This document shows, piece after piece, positions 1 to 8,798 of a stretch of DNA of 64,000 nt; the first letter of the stretch is position 1, and each line of letters starts with the position of its first letter. Source of the stretch: Hymenobacter volaticus (GTDB lineage: Bacteria > Bacteroidota > Bacteroidia > Cytophagales > Hymenobacteraceae); the NCBI RefSeq assembly GCF_022921055.1, contig NZ_CP095061.1, forward strand, positions 5,185,501-5,249,500, read 5' to 3'. A model generated the notes under the pieces. That model had not been told where the DNA came from. It ran no database searches and saw only the letters and a program-made list of their open reading frames with translations. Both the position numbers and the translations under genes were made by a program.

Positions 1-262
1 GCCCGGTATTGCCATTGTAGGTGGGCCCGAGCACCGTGTTGTACGACGAATTCATGGGGAGCACTTGGCTGGTGCGCGGGTCTATCCAGACGTGCTGCCC
101 CGCAGGGTTTAGGCCCACAATAGCCACGTACAGCGTGTTGTCGGCGTAGGGCGAGTTGTTGGCTATGGTAAACGGAATGCTGCCTTGGGCCAAGCTGCCT
201 AAGGGCAACAGCCAGGCGCTCAGCAGCAAAACCAGAATAGAAAGCAGAGTAAGCTTTTTCAT
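1..262 (-). CDS. Secreted protein, N-terminal part only (runs off the window)
   Basis: An open frame reads from an ATG at 262 down to the window edge, giving 87 residues. It starts with a classic signal peptide: MKK, a run of Leu/Val/Ile to about residue 19, then a likely cleavage site after Leu-Ala-Gln near residue 26. The mature part begins with a beta-rich stretch (IPFTIANNSPYADNTLYVAI) and a WIDP motif. This resembles the start of GH64-type beta-1,3-glucanases and related carbohydrate-active secreted proteins, but too little is present to assign a function. The gene is divergent from glyA. The signal peptide is seen directly; the family suggestion is weak inference. Confidence 0.6.
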   Translation of the reverse strand, partial: MKKLTLLSILVLLLSAWLLPLGSLAQGSIPFTIANNSPYADNTLYVAIVGLNPAGQHVWIDPRTSQVLPMNSSYNTVLGPTYNGNTG

Positions 263-869
263 ACGGGTACGAGTTGTGGTGGGAAGAAAGATGGAACAGG
301 GCACGCAGGCTGGTCTCGCCCCGGCGGCAGACGAAACCAGCATATACTCTGTGCTCTACAGCAGCACGACGATGAAAAAGCAGGTCCTACCCGCTCACAT
401 TCAGCCAATTACCTTACAGTCAAGATGGCTGTATCAACTACTACAGTATTCTGTGCGGCTGCGCATCGATAGGACATTGCCAAGGTAATAGGGTTCAACC
501 GGAAACAAAAGGCTGAAAAAAGTTAGTGTTATTGCTCGCCGTTCGGCATCTGCTCACTTACATCACACTGCCGCAGAGCTTGCTATGCATTGTATCCATC
601 GATTTTCAGCGCGCCGTACCATTGCGCATAAGCTGCATCGGTGTGAGCGTAACGCTTAAAGCACACGTGGCCGGTGGGTTACACCATCAACAGACAACAA
701 AATCTTGTAACATTTCCCAGCGGAGCCCGCCGAGCAAATCGTCTTCGTGCCTCTCGCTTCTTGCTGCGTTAAGTGGTGTGCGCCTCAACGTGGAAGCCAC
801 CGCACGTACTTCTTTTACCGATTGCCTCGCAGCTTGGCAGTTCCGGGCGGTGGGTGTACCTTTGAACTT
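263..869. other. Intergenic region, no convincing gene
   Basis: About 600 bases separate the divergent secreted-protein gene and glyA. Short open frames exist on both strands, but they have no recognisable motif and overlap the glyA promoter. Apart from the glyA promoter at the right end I see no RNA gene, repeat or strong hairpin. Confidence 0.5.
834..864 (+). promoter_or_regulatory. Bacteroidota-type promoter for glyA
   Basis: The -7 element TACCTTTG lies at 857-864 and a -33 TTG at 834-836, a spacing of 20 bases, which fits the Bacteroidota consensus. The glyA ATG starts only 5 bases after the -7 element, so transcription probably begins at or next to the start codon. No Shine-Dalgarno is present. 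Confidence 0.6.
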
Positions 870-2162
870 ATGGAAACGCAAGCCCCAACCCTGACCCAAG
901 ACACCGCCATCTTCAACCTGATTCAGCGCGAAAAAGAGCGGCAAACCCATGGTATTGAACTAATTGCTTCTGAGAACTATGTTTCGGAGCAGGTGATGCG
1001 GGCACAGGGCTCCATCCTAACCAATAAGTACGCCGAGGGCCTGCCTGGCAAGCGCTACTACGGCGGCTGCGAAATCGTTGATCAAATCGAGCAATTGGCC
1101 ATCGACCGGGCCAAAGAATTGTTTGGCGTGGAATGGGTGAACGTGCAGCCCCACTCCGGTGCACAAGCCAACGCCGCCGTCATGCTGGCTGTCCTCAACC
1201 CCGGCGACAAAATTCTCGGCTTCGACTTGAGCCACGGCGGCCACCTCACCCACGGCTCTCCCGTCAACTTCTCGGGCAAACTTTACAAGCCAACTTTCTA
1301 TGGTGTGGAGCCCGAAACCGGCCTCATCGATTGGGAAAAGGTGAAAGAAACTGCTCGTCGCGAACAGCCCAAGCTCATTATCTGCGGTGCCTCGGCCTAC
1401 TCCCGCGACTGGAACTACCAGGCGCTGCGCGAAGCCGCCGACGAGGTAGGCGCTCTGCTGCTAGCTGATATTTCGCACCCTAGCGGCTTGATTGCCAAAG
1501 GCTTGCTCAACAACCCGTTCGACTATTGCCACATCGTCACGACGACCACGCACAAGACGTTGCGCGGCCCCCGTGGCGGCCTCATCATGTTAGGCAAAGA
1601 CTTCGAGAATCCGTTTGGCTTAAAGACGCCGAAAGGCGAACTGCGCATGATGTCGGCTTTGCTGGACTCTGGCGTATTCCCTGGCACCCAAGGCGGCCCC
1701 TTAGAGCACGTTATCGGCGCGAAGGCCGTGGCGTTCGGCGAAGCACTGAGCGACTCCTATACCGAATACACTCAGCAAGTGATTCGTAACGCCCAAGCGC
1801 TGGCCAAGGGCTTCACCGACCGGGGCTACCAAATCATTTCGGGCGGCACCGACAACCACCTCATGCTGATTGACTTGCGCAGCAAAGGCCTCAGTGGTAA
1901 GCTGGCCGAAAACACGCTCATCAAGGCCGACATCACCATCAACAAAAACATGGTGCCCTTCGACGACAAGTCGCCCTTCGTGACCAGCGGCATGCGCATC
2001 GGTTCGGCAGCCGTTACCACCCGTGGCCTGCGCGAAACCGACATGGCCCGTATCGTCGACCTGATTGATGACGTACTAATGCATAATGACGACGATGCTT
2101 ACCTGCTGCGCGTGCGCGGCCAGGTGAACGAGTGGATGCAGCAGTTTCCTCTCTTCGCATAA
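870..2162 (+). CDS. glyA: Serine hydroxymethyltransferase
   Basis: Cytosolic PLP enzyme that interconverts serine and glycine with tetrahydrofolate and supplies one-carbon units. The 430-residue protein has the usual family length. The early block [13 protein letters not shown], the [14 protein letters not shown] block and the PLP-lysine block [15 protein letters not shown] (Lys229) are all present. The frame stays open upstream to 747, but that extension has no family resemblance; the ATG at 870 gives [10 protein letters not shown] and sits directly behind a TACCTTTG element. It is monocistronic as far as can be seen, with tatC following after about 145 bases. Identification is secure. Confidence 0.97.
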   Translation: METQAPTLTQDTAIFNLIQREKERQTHGIELIASENYVSEQVMRAQGSILTNKYAEGLPGKRYYGGCEIVDQIEQLAIDRAKELFGVEWVNVQPHSGAQANAAVMLAVLNPGDKILGFDLSHGGHLTHGSPVNFSGKLYKPTFYGVEPETGLIDWEKVKETARREQPKLIICGASAYSRDWNYQALREAADEVGALLLADISHPSGLIAKGLLNNPFDYCHIVTTTTHKTLRGPRGGLIMLGKDFENPFGLKTPKGELRMMSALLDSGVFPGTQGGPLEHVIGAKAVAFGEALSDSYTEYTQQVIRNAQALAKGFTDRGYQIISGGTDNHLMLIDLRSKGLSGKLAENTLIKADITINKNMVPFDDKSPFVTSGMRIGSAAVTTRGLRETDMARIVDLIDDVLMHNDDDAYLLRVRGQVNEWMQQFPLFA

Positions 2163-2306
2163 TATCGAGTACCTGAGTAGCGGAATAACTGAGTATTCAC
2201 ACCAAACCGAGGCTTACTACATCTTAGGAGCCTCGGATTTCGTTTGTGCAATACGCTTTGCTTTTCGGCTTGCTCAGTTACTTCGCTACTCCGTTACCTT
2301 TCCCCC

Positions 2307-3179
2307 GTGGATCAACAACATTCCTCTTCCGGGCACCCTGTGATGGGGCAACAGCAGGAAATGTCTTTCATTGACCACTTGGAGGCCCTGCGGTGGCATA
2401 TCATCCGCTCGGCTATTGCCATTGTGGTGTTTACTACGGCTGCTTTCCTAGCCAAGGATTTCCTATTTCACGACCTGATTCTGGGGCCGTCGCGCGGCGA
2501 CTTCTGGACCTATCGGGCCTTCTGTCGCTTCGGCCAGTGGATTCACGCCGAAAGCTTGTGCATCGGGGAGCCAACCTTCGATTTGCAGAACCGCCAGATG
2601 AGCGGGCAGCTTACCATGCACATCAGCTCCTCGTTTGTGGTGGGGCTGGCGTTGGCGTTTCCCTACACGTTTTGGGAAATCTGGCGCTTCGTAAAGCCGG
2701 GCCTTTACCCGCACGAGCAAGCCAACTCGCGCGGGGCTGTGTTCTTTGTGTCGATCTTGTTTATCATCGGGTTGCTGTTCGGGTACTTCATTGCCGCCCC
2801 CCTCAGCATCAACTTCCTGGCATCCTACCAGCTCGACTCCACGATTGAAAATCAGATCGACCTGCAGAGCTACATCAGCACGCTCACAACCATGAGTTTG
2901 TCGTGTGCTTTCGTGTTCGAGTTGCCAATGATTGTGTTCTTCTTGGCTAAAGCCGGGTTGATTACACCCGAAATCATGCGCCTGTACCGCAAGCACGCTA
3001 TTGTGGTCATCCTCGTTATTGCGGCCATCATCACGCCTCCTGACATTTCCGCGCAGATCATCGTCACGATTCCGATTGTGCTGCTCTACGAGCTAAGCAT
3101 CAACATTGCCCGCGTCGTGACCCGCAACCGCACCAAAATGCTCAACGACCGACTCGCTCAAAACGGCGGCGTGAGCTAG
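2307..3179 (+). CDS. tatC: Sec-independent protein translocase TatC
   Basis: Core membrane subunit of the twin-arginine export pathway, which recognises RR signal peptides with TatB. The N-terminal family signature SFIDHLEALRWHIIRS is followed by about six hydrophobic segments and the conserved region FWEIWRFVKPGLYPHE. The length, about 290 residues, is normal apart from a loop after the first membrane segment, as often seen in Bacteroidota. The start is uncertain: GTG at 2307, ATG at 2343 and ATG at 2361 are all in frame before the signature. GTG 2307 is chosen because TACCTTTC, close to a -7 element, ends at 2302. No tatA or tatB lies next to it. Confidence 0.93.
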   Translation: MDQQHSSSGHPVMGQQQEMSFIDHLEALRWHIIRSAIAIVVFTTAAFLAKDFLFHDLILGPSRGDFWTYRAFCRFGQWIHAESLCIGEPTFDLQNRQMSGQLTMHISSSFVVGLALAFPYTFWEIWRFVKPGLYPHEQANSRGAVFFVSILFIIGLLFGYFIAAPLSINFLASYQLDSTIENQIDLQSYISTLTTMSLSCAFVFELPMIVFFLAKAGLITPEIMRLYRKHAIVVILVIAAIITPPDISAQIIVTIPIVLLYELSINIARVVTRNRTKMLNDRLAQNGGVS

Positions 3180-3316
3180 ATGAACACAGATTCCGCCCAA
3201 TGAATGTGGGGAATGTCAGAAAAGATGGGGCTCGTGCCCTGCTCGATTCTCGCATTCCCCACATTTTTGTAGTGCCTCACTCAACGAGTTTTCTTCACTT
3301 TCCTCACTTCCTCCCT

Positions 3317-3748
3317 ATGGACACCATTGCTCTAGGCTCCGACCACGCCGGCTTCGAATACAAGCAGATGCTAGCCCAATGGCTGCGCGATAATGGCTAC
3401 GAAGTCCGTGACTTCGGCACTCACTCTCCAGCCTCGGTAGACTATCCCGACTTTGTGCACCCGCTGGCCGAAGCCATTACCAGTGGCGAACTGGAACGGG
3501 GCATTCTGGTGTGCGGCTCTGCCAACGGCGTGTGCATCACGGCCAACAAGCACCGCGGTGTCCGGGCGGCTATTGCTTGGGAACCGGAGTTGGCTTCGCT
3601 GGCCCGTCAGCACAACGACGCCAACATCTTATGCGTGCCTGCCCGCTTCATCAGTGAGGAAAACGCCCGCATCATTGCCAACCAGTTTCTGACAACCGCT
3701 TTTGAAGGCGGACGCCACCAAACCCGCGTGAGCAAAATTGACGGATAA
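3317..3748 (+). CDS. rpiB: Ribose-5-phosphate isomerase B
   Basis: Cytosolic isomerase of ribose 5-phosphate and ribulose 5-phosphate in the pentose phosphate pathway (RpiB/LacAB family). The 143-residue protein opens with IALGSDHAGFEYK, the phosphate and substrate loop. It carries the active-site block LVCGSANGVCITANKHRGVRAA, whose first Cys corresponds to the catalytic base of the family. The frame is open back to 3200, but that part has no resemblance to the family; ATG 3317 places the signature at residue 3. It follows tatC after about 140 bases and ends just before a strong two-way terminator. Confidence 0.95.
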   Translation: MDTIALGSDHAGFEYKQMLAQWLRDNGYEVRDFGTHSPASVDYPDFVHPLAEAITSGELERGILVCGSANGVCITANKHRGVRAAIAWEPELASLARQHNDANILCVPARFISEENARIIANQFLTTAFEGGRHQTRVSKIDG

Positions 3749-3791
3749 GTATAGGGTACTAAGCTTCTGGAGAACTGCGAGTTGCAATTCA

Positions 3792-3839
3792 AAACCCCGT
3801 CCGTTATCCTAGGTTAGCTTAGGATAACGGACGGGGTTT
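3792..3839. terminator. Bidirectional terminator between rpiB and the convergent membrane protein gene
   Basis: A perfect 20-bp inverted repeat (3792-3811 and 3820-3839) with an 8-base loop. It has A-rich and T-rich outer ends, so it can act for both converging genes. Confidence 0.85.
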
Positions 3840-3873
3840 ACTTTATCTATCGCACCTAGTACGCTGCCTCACT

Positions 3874-5280
3874 TCAACTGATAGACCCGCGGGTATTGGT
3901 GGGCTGGTAGCGGCCGAAGATGGCGGGCACCTTGTATTGCAACTCCGCCAGGCGGTTGGTTTGGTCGATGAGGACAGTGGGCGGCGCGGCTTCTAGGTTG
4001 CGCGCTAGGCGGTAGACTGCGGCATATTGGCTGAGATGGCCGAAGTCGGCTTGGGCGAGGCGCCAGTCGAGGTAGGGCGAGCCAATGGAGTTGGTGAGAT
4101 ACGGGCGCAAATCGGCACCGAGTACCAATAGCCGCTGCCCCCGTAGGTTGGCGTATTTGGGGTTGGGCTGCACGGCATACCGAGTTTCGGCGGGGAAACG
4201 CAGAATACTTTCCAATTGCAGCAGTTCGCGGTAGCGCAACCCTACTACGCAACCAAGCAGCACCAGAAACAGCACATCAACCACCCAAGCCCGCGGGGAC
4301 TTCTGCCACAAGAAGTAGCTGAAATAGGTGAGCGGCGGTAAGATCAACCCGAATGTACCCGGCGCTGTGCCGCGGCCCGCCGCCATCATCAGGATGGCCA
4401 CCAGCAGCCAGACGAGCATCAACTGCTGGAACTTCACCTGGAACACCAATCCGAGCGAGGTAGTGAAGGAACGGGCCAGCCCTAGCAACAGCACGACCCC
4501 AGGTAAGATCAACAGGCGCCATTGCAACGGCAGCGGCAAGCCATCGGCCCCCATGACGAGGCCACTGAGTGAAGGCCGCAAATGAAACTGCCGAAAAAAG
4601 GGCAGCGCATCGTTGTAGAGGAAGAACGTAGCCACCACTGCATACGGAAACCCGAAGCCGCAGAGCAGCAGCAGAAAGCTCCGAAACGAGTTGGCCGCGA
4701 AGACAATAACAGCAAACAAGCCCACTAGCAGAAACAGCGCCAGCGGGAGGTAGCATAGCGCCGCCGCTCCAATCAGAAACCCGGCCCGAAACAGGCGACG
4801 GTTGTCATAGCCCTCACGGGAAGTAGGCAGTAAGGCACTAAAGCCGAGAATGATGAACGTGTGCCCAATCAGGAGCGGCGACAACGTATCGAGGTCTGTC
4901 GTGACGCTGGCTAGCACCAAATACGTAAGCGCCGCGAGGTAGCCGCGCTCGGGGTGCACATCGGCGCGGTTAAGCACGAAGTTTAGGCGTAGCGCCTGAA
5001 TAAGCAGCAGCCCCAAGGCCAAAATCCGGTAGAGCCACAACGGTCGGGAAGCCACCACGTCGAGGGCGGCAAACAAGGCAGCCGACAGCGGCGCCGTGGC
5101 ATCGTACAGGTCGCGGTAGAGCAGGCCGCCGGCGTGTAGCCGTTCGCCGATGAGCATGGCGCGGAGCTCGGCCATGGTTAGCGGCACGCCCCACCACACC
5201 AACGGCAGCCGCACCGCTAGCACCAGCAGGAGCAGCACCACCAAGCGAGTAGGCAACGGACTTTTAAAAAACTGAAGCAC
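3874..5280 (-). CDS. Polytopic membrane protein of unknown function
   Basis: The 468-residue protein is almost entirely hydrophobic, with around ten or more membrane segments and a short soluble C-terminal tail after about residue 385. Its layout, with a first membrane helix, a loop rich in acidic and basic residues (MAELRAMLIGERL, then YRDLYDATAPLSA) and repeated helices, resembles GT-C-type glycosyltransferases and Bacteroidota membrane proteins of the DUF6427 type, but no catalytic motif is certain. The start is GTG at 5280: an in-frame stop lies two codons upstream and the next ATG would remove the first membrane segment. It is divergent from rbfA and convergent with rpiB. Confidence 0.75.
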   Translation of the reverse strand: MLQFFKSPLPTRLVVLLLLVLAVRLPLVWWGVPLTMAELRAMLIGERLHAGGLLYRDLYDATAPLSAALFAALDVVASRPLWLYRILALGLLLIQALRLNFVLNRADVHPERGYLAALTYLVLASVTTDLDTLSPLLIGHTFIILGFSALLPTSREGYDNRRLFRAGFLIGAAALCYLPLALFLLVGLFAVIVFAANSFRSFLLLLCGFGFPYAVVATFFLYNDALPFFRQFHLRPSLSGLVMGADGLPLPLQWRLLILPGVVLLLGLARSFTTSLGLVFQVKFQQLMLVWLLVAILMMAAGRGTAPGTFGLILPPLTYFSYFLWQKSPRAWVVDVLFLVLLGCVVGLRYRELLQLESILRFPAETRYAVQPNPKYANLRGQRLLVLGADLRPYLTNSIGSPYLDWRLAQADFGHLSQYAAVYRLARNLEAAPPTVLIDQTNRLAELQYKVPAIFGRYQPTNTRGSIS

Positions 5281-5542
5281 TAGTTAAGTGAGAAATGACG
5301 AGTGAAGGAGGAAGTAGCTGTAAAGGAAAACTGCCCACAGGATACCAGAAAGTTTGGCAGTAAAGCTACGTTCATCTCTTGTAGTGTGCGTATGATAGCA
5401 ACTCCGCATTCCTGTAAGCTCCTTCGCTGAGGTGCAGTAAGCCAAGGAAGTTTTCACAGAGGGTAAGTACCTGAACCATCCGAATTTGCTTCTTGTCTAA
5501 CTCCTGCTTTTCGCTCACCCAAAAATCTGTCACCTAATCACC

Positions 5543-5550
5543 TACCTTTG
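5543..5550 (+). promoter_or_regulatory. Promoter -7 element for rbfA
   Basis: TACCTTTG, a perfect TAnnTTTG, ends 8 bases before the rbfA ATG. The -33 region is weak. As with glyA, this implies a very short or absent leader. Confidence 0.5.
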
Positions 5551-5558
5551 CATTTCTT

Positions 5559-5993
5559 ATGGAAAGTAAACGACAGCAAAAAGTATCCAGCTTGTTGCAG
5601 CAAGAGCTGGCCACCGTGTTTCAGCGCGACCTGCCCCACTTATTTCCGGGCCTCGCACCGGGTATCGTAGGTGTGCGCGTCTCCCCCGACTTAGGCGTGG
5701 CCCGTGTTTATTTGAGCCAGTTGTTGGCGCGCGAAGGCAGCGGCCAAGAGATGCTGGATTTGGTGGAAGACAACCACAAAGAGATTCGGCAGGCACTGGC
5801 CAAGCGCATTCGCCAACAGTTGCGCATCGTGCCGAACCTGGTGTTCTTCCTCGACGATTCTGCTGCGTACGCTGCCAAAATGGACCAAGTGCTGAGCCAG
5901 CTCGATATTCCGGCCGCCGAACCCGAGGCCGACGACCAGCCCGACGCCGAAGCGCCCAAACGCCCTAAACTCTTCACCGACGATAGTGAGTGA
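5559..5993 (+). CDS. rbfA: Ribosome-binding factor A
   Basis: Late-stage maturation factor of the 30S subunit. The 144-residue protein begins with the family pattern of basic residues and a helix (MESKRQQKVSSLLQQELA). It continues with the KH-like core containing GIVGVRVSPDLGVARVYLS and ends in VPNLVFFLDDSAAYAAKMDQVL. The last 30 residues are an acidic tail often seen in Bacteroidota. It is the first gene of a likely operon with the methyltransferase, coiled-coil protein and permease that follow. Confidence 0.93.
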   Translation: MESKRQQKVSSLLQQELATVFQRDLPHLFPGLAPGIVGVRVSPDLGVARVYLSQLLAREGSGQEMLDLVEDNHKEIRQALAKRIRQQLRIVPNLVFFLDDSAAYAAKMDQVLSQLDIPAAEPEADDQPDAEAPKRPKLFTDDSE

Positions 5994-6096
5994 AGAGGCA
6001 AGTTGTGAGAGGTTGTGAATTTGGCTTTTATCAGCGCGTCAAATTCACATTCTTCTCGCTTCTCACCACTTCGCCAATTCACAAATTCTCATTCCC

Positions 6097-6906
6097 TTGC
6101 ATTACGATCCGATAAAACGCTCTTTGGGCGAGGTTTTCAACCGCACCCCACTGCTGCGGCGCTTGTTCTATCATCTGCTCGATTTGCTGCTGCTGCGTAC
6201 TTGGCACGTGCACCGGGAACTCCGTCAGTGGGCCAAAGGCCGCACCACCGAGGCGCTTAACATTCTGGATGCCGGATCCGGCTACGGGCAATACACCTAC
6301 TGGCTGTCGAGTATGAGTGCGAAGTGGCACATTCTGGCCGTTGATGTGAAAGACGAGCAGATTGCCGACTCCAACAAGTTCTTCCGCCAGATCGGGCGGA
6401 CCAACGTGCAATTTGCGGTGCAGGATTTGGTGCTGTATCAAGAGCCCAACACCTTCGATATGGCGTTGGCCGTGGACGTGATGGAGCACATTCTGGAAGA
6501 CGTGGAAGTGTTTCGCAACGTGCACGCCTCCCTCAAAGACGGCGGTATGCTGCTCATCTCTACCCCCTCCGACCAAGGCGGTTCCGACGTGCATTCCGAC
6601 GACGAAACCAGCTTCATTGAAGAGCACGTGCGCGACGGCTACAACATCCACGAGATACAGCAGAAACTGCGCACGGCCGGCTTCGAGCGGATTGAGGCTC
6701 AGTACAGTTACGGCGAGCCCGGCCAGATATCGTGGCGCCTGAGCATGAAGTATCCTATTCTGATGCTTGGCTACTCGAAGTGGTTTTTCGTGCTGTTGCC
6801 GTTCTACTATCTCATCACCTTCCCGTTCTGCTTGCTCCTCAACTGGATGGACGCCAACACCAAGCACGACTCCGGTACCGGCCTCATCGTGAAGGCTTGG
6901 AAATAG
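6097..6906 (+). CDS. Class I SAM-dependent methyltransferase
   Basis: A 269-residue protein with a Rossmann-type methyltransferase core. Motif I is LNILDAGSGYGQYTYWL (about residues 55-71), the acidic end of strand 2 is AVDVKD, and the post-core segment is VDVMEHILEDVEVF followed by LKDGGMLLISTP. The last 45 residues hold a hydrophobic stretch (WFFVLLPFYYLITFPFCLLL) that may anchor it in the membrane. The start is TTG at 6097; no ATG fits before motif I. The substrate cannot be read from the sequence. Its place between rbfA and a LolC/E-type permease is typical of Cytophagales. Confidence 0.82.
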   Translation: MHYDPIKRSLGEVFNRTPLLRRLFYHLLDLLLLRTWHVHRELRQWAKGRTTEALNILDAGSGYGQYTYWLSSMSAKWHILAVDVKDEQIADSNKFFRQIGRTNVQFAVQDLVLYQEPNTFDMALAVDVMEHILEDVEVFRNVHASLKDGGMLLISTPSDQGGSDVHSDDETSFIEEHVRDGYNIHEIQQKLRTAGFERIEAQYSYGEPGQISWRLSMKYPILMLGYSKWFFVLLPFYYLITFPFCLLLNWMDANTKHDSGTGLIVKAWK

Positions 6907-6959
6907 ACCTTTTGCGCTCGGCAGCGTATCTTCGGGCTCCAACTCGCTCCTCCTCCCTC

Positions 6960-7337
6960 ATGGCTGATCCGTCTGAACTCACGCAAATTCTTCAGCATCT
7001 TACCACCCAATCGGCGCAACAGGCACAGCAGATAGTGTTGTTTTCAGATGCTTTGGAACGCAATACCAACGTACTGGAGACGGTGGTAACTGTACAGAAT
7101 CAGATGTTGGATCAGATGCAGCTCATCTATGAAGAGCAGCAGCAGTTTAACCGTAATCAATTGGCTTTCAATAGCCGGCAAGAACAGTTTAATAGCCGGC
7201 AGGAGGAAACGGATGCTATTCTGCTTTCGGAGTTGCGAGAAATCAAAACGGACTTGCGGGAGTTGAAAAACGTAGTACTTAACGACCACGAGGAACGTTT
7301 GCGCCGCCTCGAAGAGTTTATGCGTCGCGCTAGCTAA
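6960..7337 (+). CDS. Small coiled-coil protein
   Basis: A 125-residue soluble protein made almost wholly of heptad-like helix (Gln, Glu, Leu and Asn rich) with no membrane segment or enzyme motif. It contains a perfect short duplication, two copies of the heptapeptide FNSRQE(Q/E) at residues 70-83. An overlapping frame is open back to 6732 inside the methyltransferase gene, but ATG 6960 gives a sensible start in the 53-base gap. It is probably co-transcribed with its neighbours. Function unknown. Confidence 0.65.
   Translation: MADPSELTQILQHLTTQSAQQAQQIVLFSDALERNTNVLETVVTVQNQMLDQMQLIYEEQQQFNRNQLAFNSRQEQFNSRQEETDAILLSELREIKTDLRELKNVVLNDHEERLRRLEEFMRRAS
7167..7208 (+). repeat. 21-bp tandem duplication inside the coiled-coil gene
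   Basis: Two adjacent 21-base units (7167-7187 and 7188-7208), each encoding FNSRQE plus Q or E. The copies differ at a few third positions, so this is not a very recent event. Confidence 0.7.
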
Positions 7338-7385
7338 ACAGTTTCATCTATTCTAATTTCTTAAGCTCCACCCCGTACGCCCCGC

Positions 7386-8618
7386 ATGGACGTTCCCTTG
7401 CTCATTGCCCGGCGTTATTTTCTCTCGAAGAAGAAGCGCAATATTATCAGCATCATTTCCAACATCTCCATGATTGGGGTGGCGGTCGGAACCATGGCGC
7501 TGGTCATTGTGCTATCGGTATTCAATGGGCTCGAAGACCTAGTGCGCACGCTCTACGGCAAGTCGGATCCTGATTTACTGGTGACGGCTGTGCAAGGCAA
7601 GTCGTTTCCCGTCAATACCAAAATGCTCGATGACTTGCGGCGCATTCAAGGCGTCGGTTTGCTTACCGAAGTTATCGAAGACAATGCCCTGCTTCAGTAC
7701 CACGACCGCCAGATGGTGGTGAAGATGAAGGGGGTTTCGGAAAACTATTACACCCAAAGCCGCATCGATTCGGCTATTGTGGAGGGCGACCACCGGCTGC
7801 TGCGCGGCGGCGACGAGCCGTACGCACTGTTGGGAGCCGGCGTGCAGCATGAGTTGAGCATTGCCCTCAACAACCGCTTGGCCCCGTTGCACCTCCTCTA
7901 TCCGCGCAACACGGGCAAGAAGACGCTGTCGATGAATCCGGAAAACGCTTTCACCGAGCAAAGTATCTTGGCTGGTGGCGTTTTCCTGATCGAGCAGCAC
8001 ATGGACGACAGCTATATCTTTGTGCCCCTCGACTTTGCCCAGAGCCTGCTACAATACGGCAACCGGCGTACCGCCTTGGAACTAGGCGTAGGCGATGAGC
8101 ACGATATTCAGGAAGTAAAGGCGCTGGTTAAAAAGCAACTTGGCAGCCAGTTCCGCGTCCTGGACTCCGATGAACAACACGTGAGTTTGCTGAAAGCCAT
8201 CAAGGTGGAGAAGATGTTCGTGTTCATCACATTCGCCTTCATCTTGCTCATTGCTTCGCTCAACATCTTCTTCTCGCTCTCGATGCTGGTTATCGACAAG
8301 CGCAAGGACGTCGCCATTTTGCTAGCGATGGGTGCAACGCCGCTCAATATTCGGCGCATATTCCTGCTTGAGGGCGCTATTGTCGCCTTGGTGGGAGCCG
8401 TTACGGGTCTGGCGCTCGGAGTGGGTATTTGTTGGGCTCAGCAGACCTTCCACATCGTGAGTATGGGCATGGCTACCAGCGTGGTAGATTCATACCCGGT
8501 GAAGATGCAGTTCTCGGACATCGCTCTTACCGGACTGGCCATCATCTTCATCACGCTCACGGTTTCTATTCGGCCAGCGCTGAACGCGGCTAAAATAGAC
8601 GTACGCGAGAATTTATAA
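7386..8618 (+). CDS. FtsX/LolC-E-type ABC transporter permease
   Basis: Inner-membrane permease of the type that extracts lipoproteins or other lipids together with a LolD-like ATPase. The 410-residue protein has the expected plan: cytoplasmic N-terminus (ARRYFLSKKKRNIISIIS), membrane helix at about 22-48, a large periplasmic MacB-like domain to about residue 270, then three helices with the conserved motif DKRKDVAILLAMGATP after the second helix. It ends in a typical RPALNAAKIDVRENL tail. No ATPase gene is adjacent, which is usual for this family in Bacteroidota. Whether it handles lipoproteins is inference. Confidence 0.85.
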   Translation: MDVPLLIARRYFLSKKKRNIISIISNISMIGVAVGTMALVIVLSVFNGLEDLVRTLYGKSDPDLLVTAVQGKSFPVNTKMLDDLRRIQGVGLLTEVIEDNALLQYHDRQMVVKMKGVSENYYTQSRIDSAIVEGDHRLLRGGDEPYALLGAGVQHELSIALNNRLAPLHLLYPRNTGKKTLSMNPENAFTEQSILAGGVFLIEQHMDDSYIFVPLDFAQSLLQYGNRRTALELGVGDEHDIQEVKALVKKQLGSQFRVLDSDEQHVSLLKAIKVEKMFVFITFAFILLIASLNIFFSLSMLVIDKRKDVAILLAMGATPLNIRRIFLLEGAIVALVGAVTGLALGVGICWAQQTFHIVSMGMATSVVDSYPVKMQFSDIALTGLAIIFITLTVSIRPALNAAKIDVRENL

Positions 8619-8798
8619 CATTTCTTAGGCAAAAACGGTAGTTTAGACCCCGCAATGGGTTTTTAGCTAATACTTTACCTGTTTTGTCTATTTGACAATG
8701 TAACTATTTTCATATTTAATTTTATTTTTTGCGTTAATCCGCAATATTTAACCTCTGTAATTACTTTTAAAGCTTCAATTTGTTAGATACTCATCTTT

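Noticed and set aside
526..894. A 122-residue plus-strand frame upstream of glyA
   Set aside because: It runs into glyA in another frame, has no motif, and covers the glyA promoter.
6079..6942. A 287-residue minus-strand frame opposite the methyltransferase gene
   Set aside because: The plus-strand frame has clear SAM motifs; the antisense translation resembles no family.
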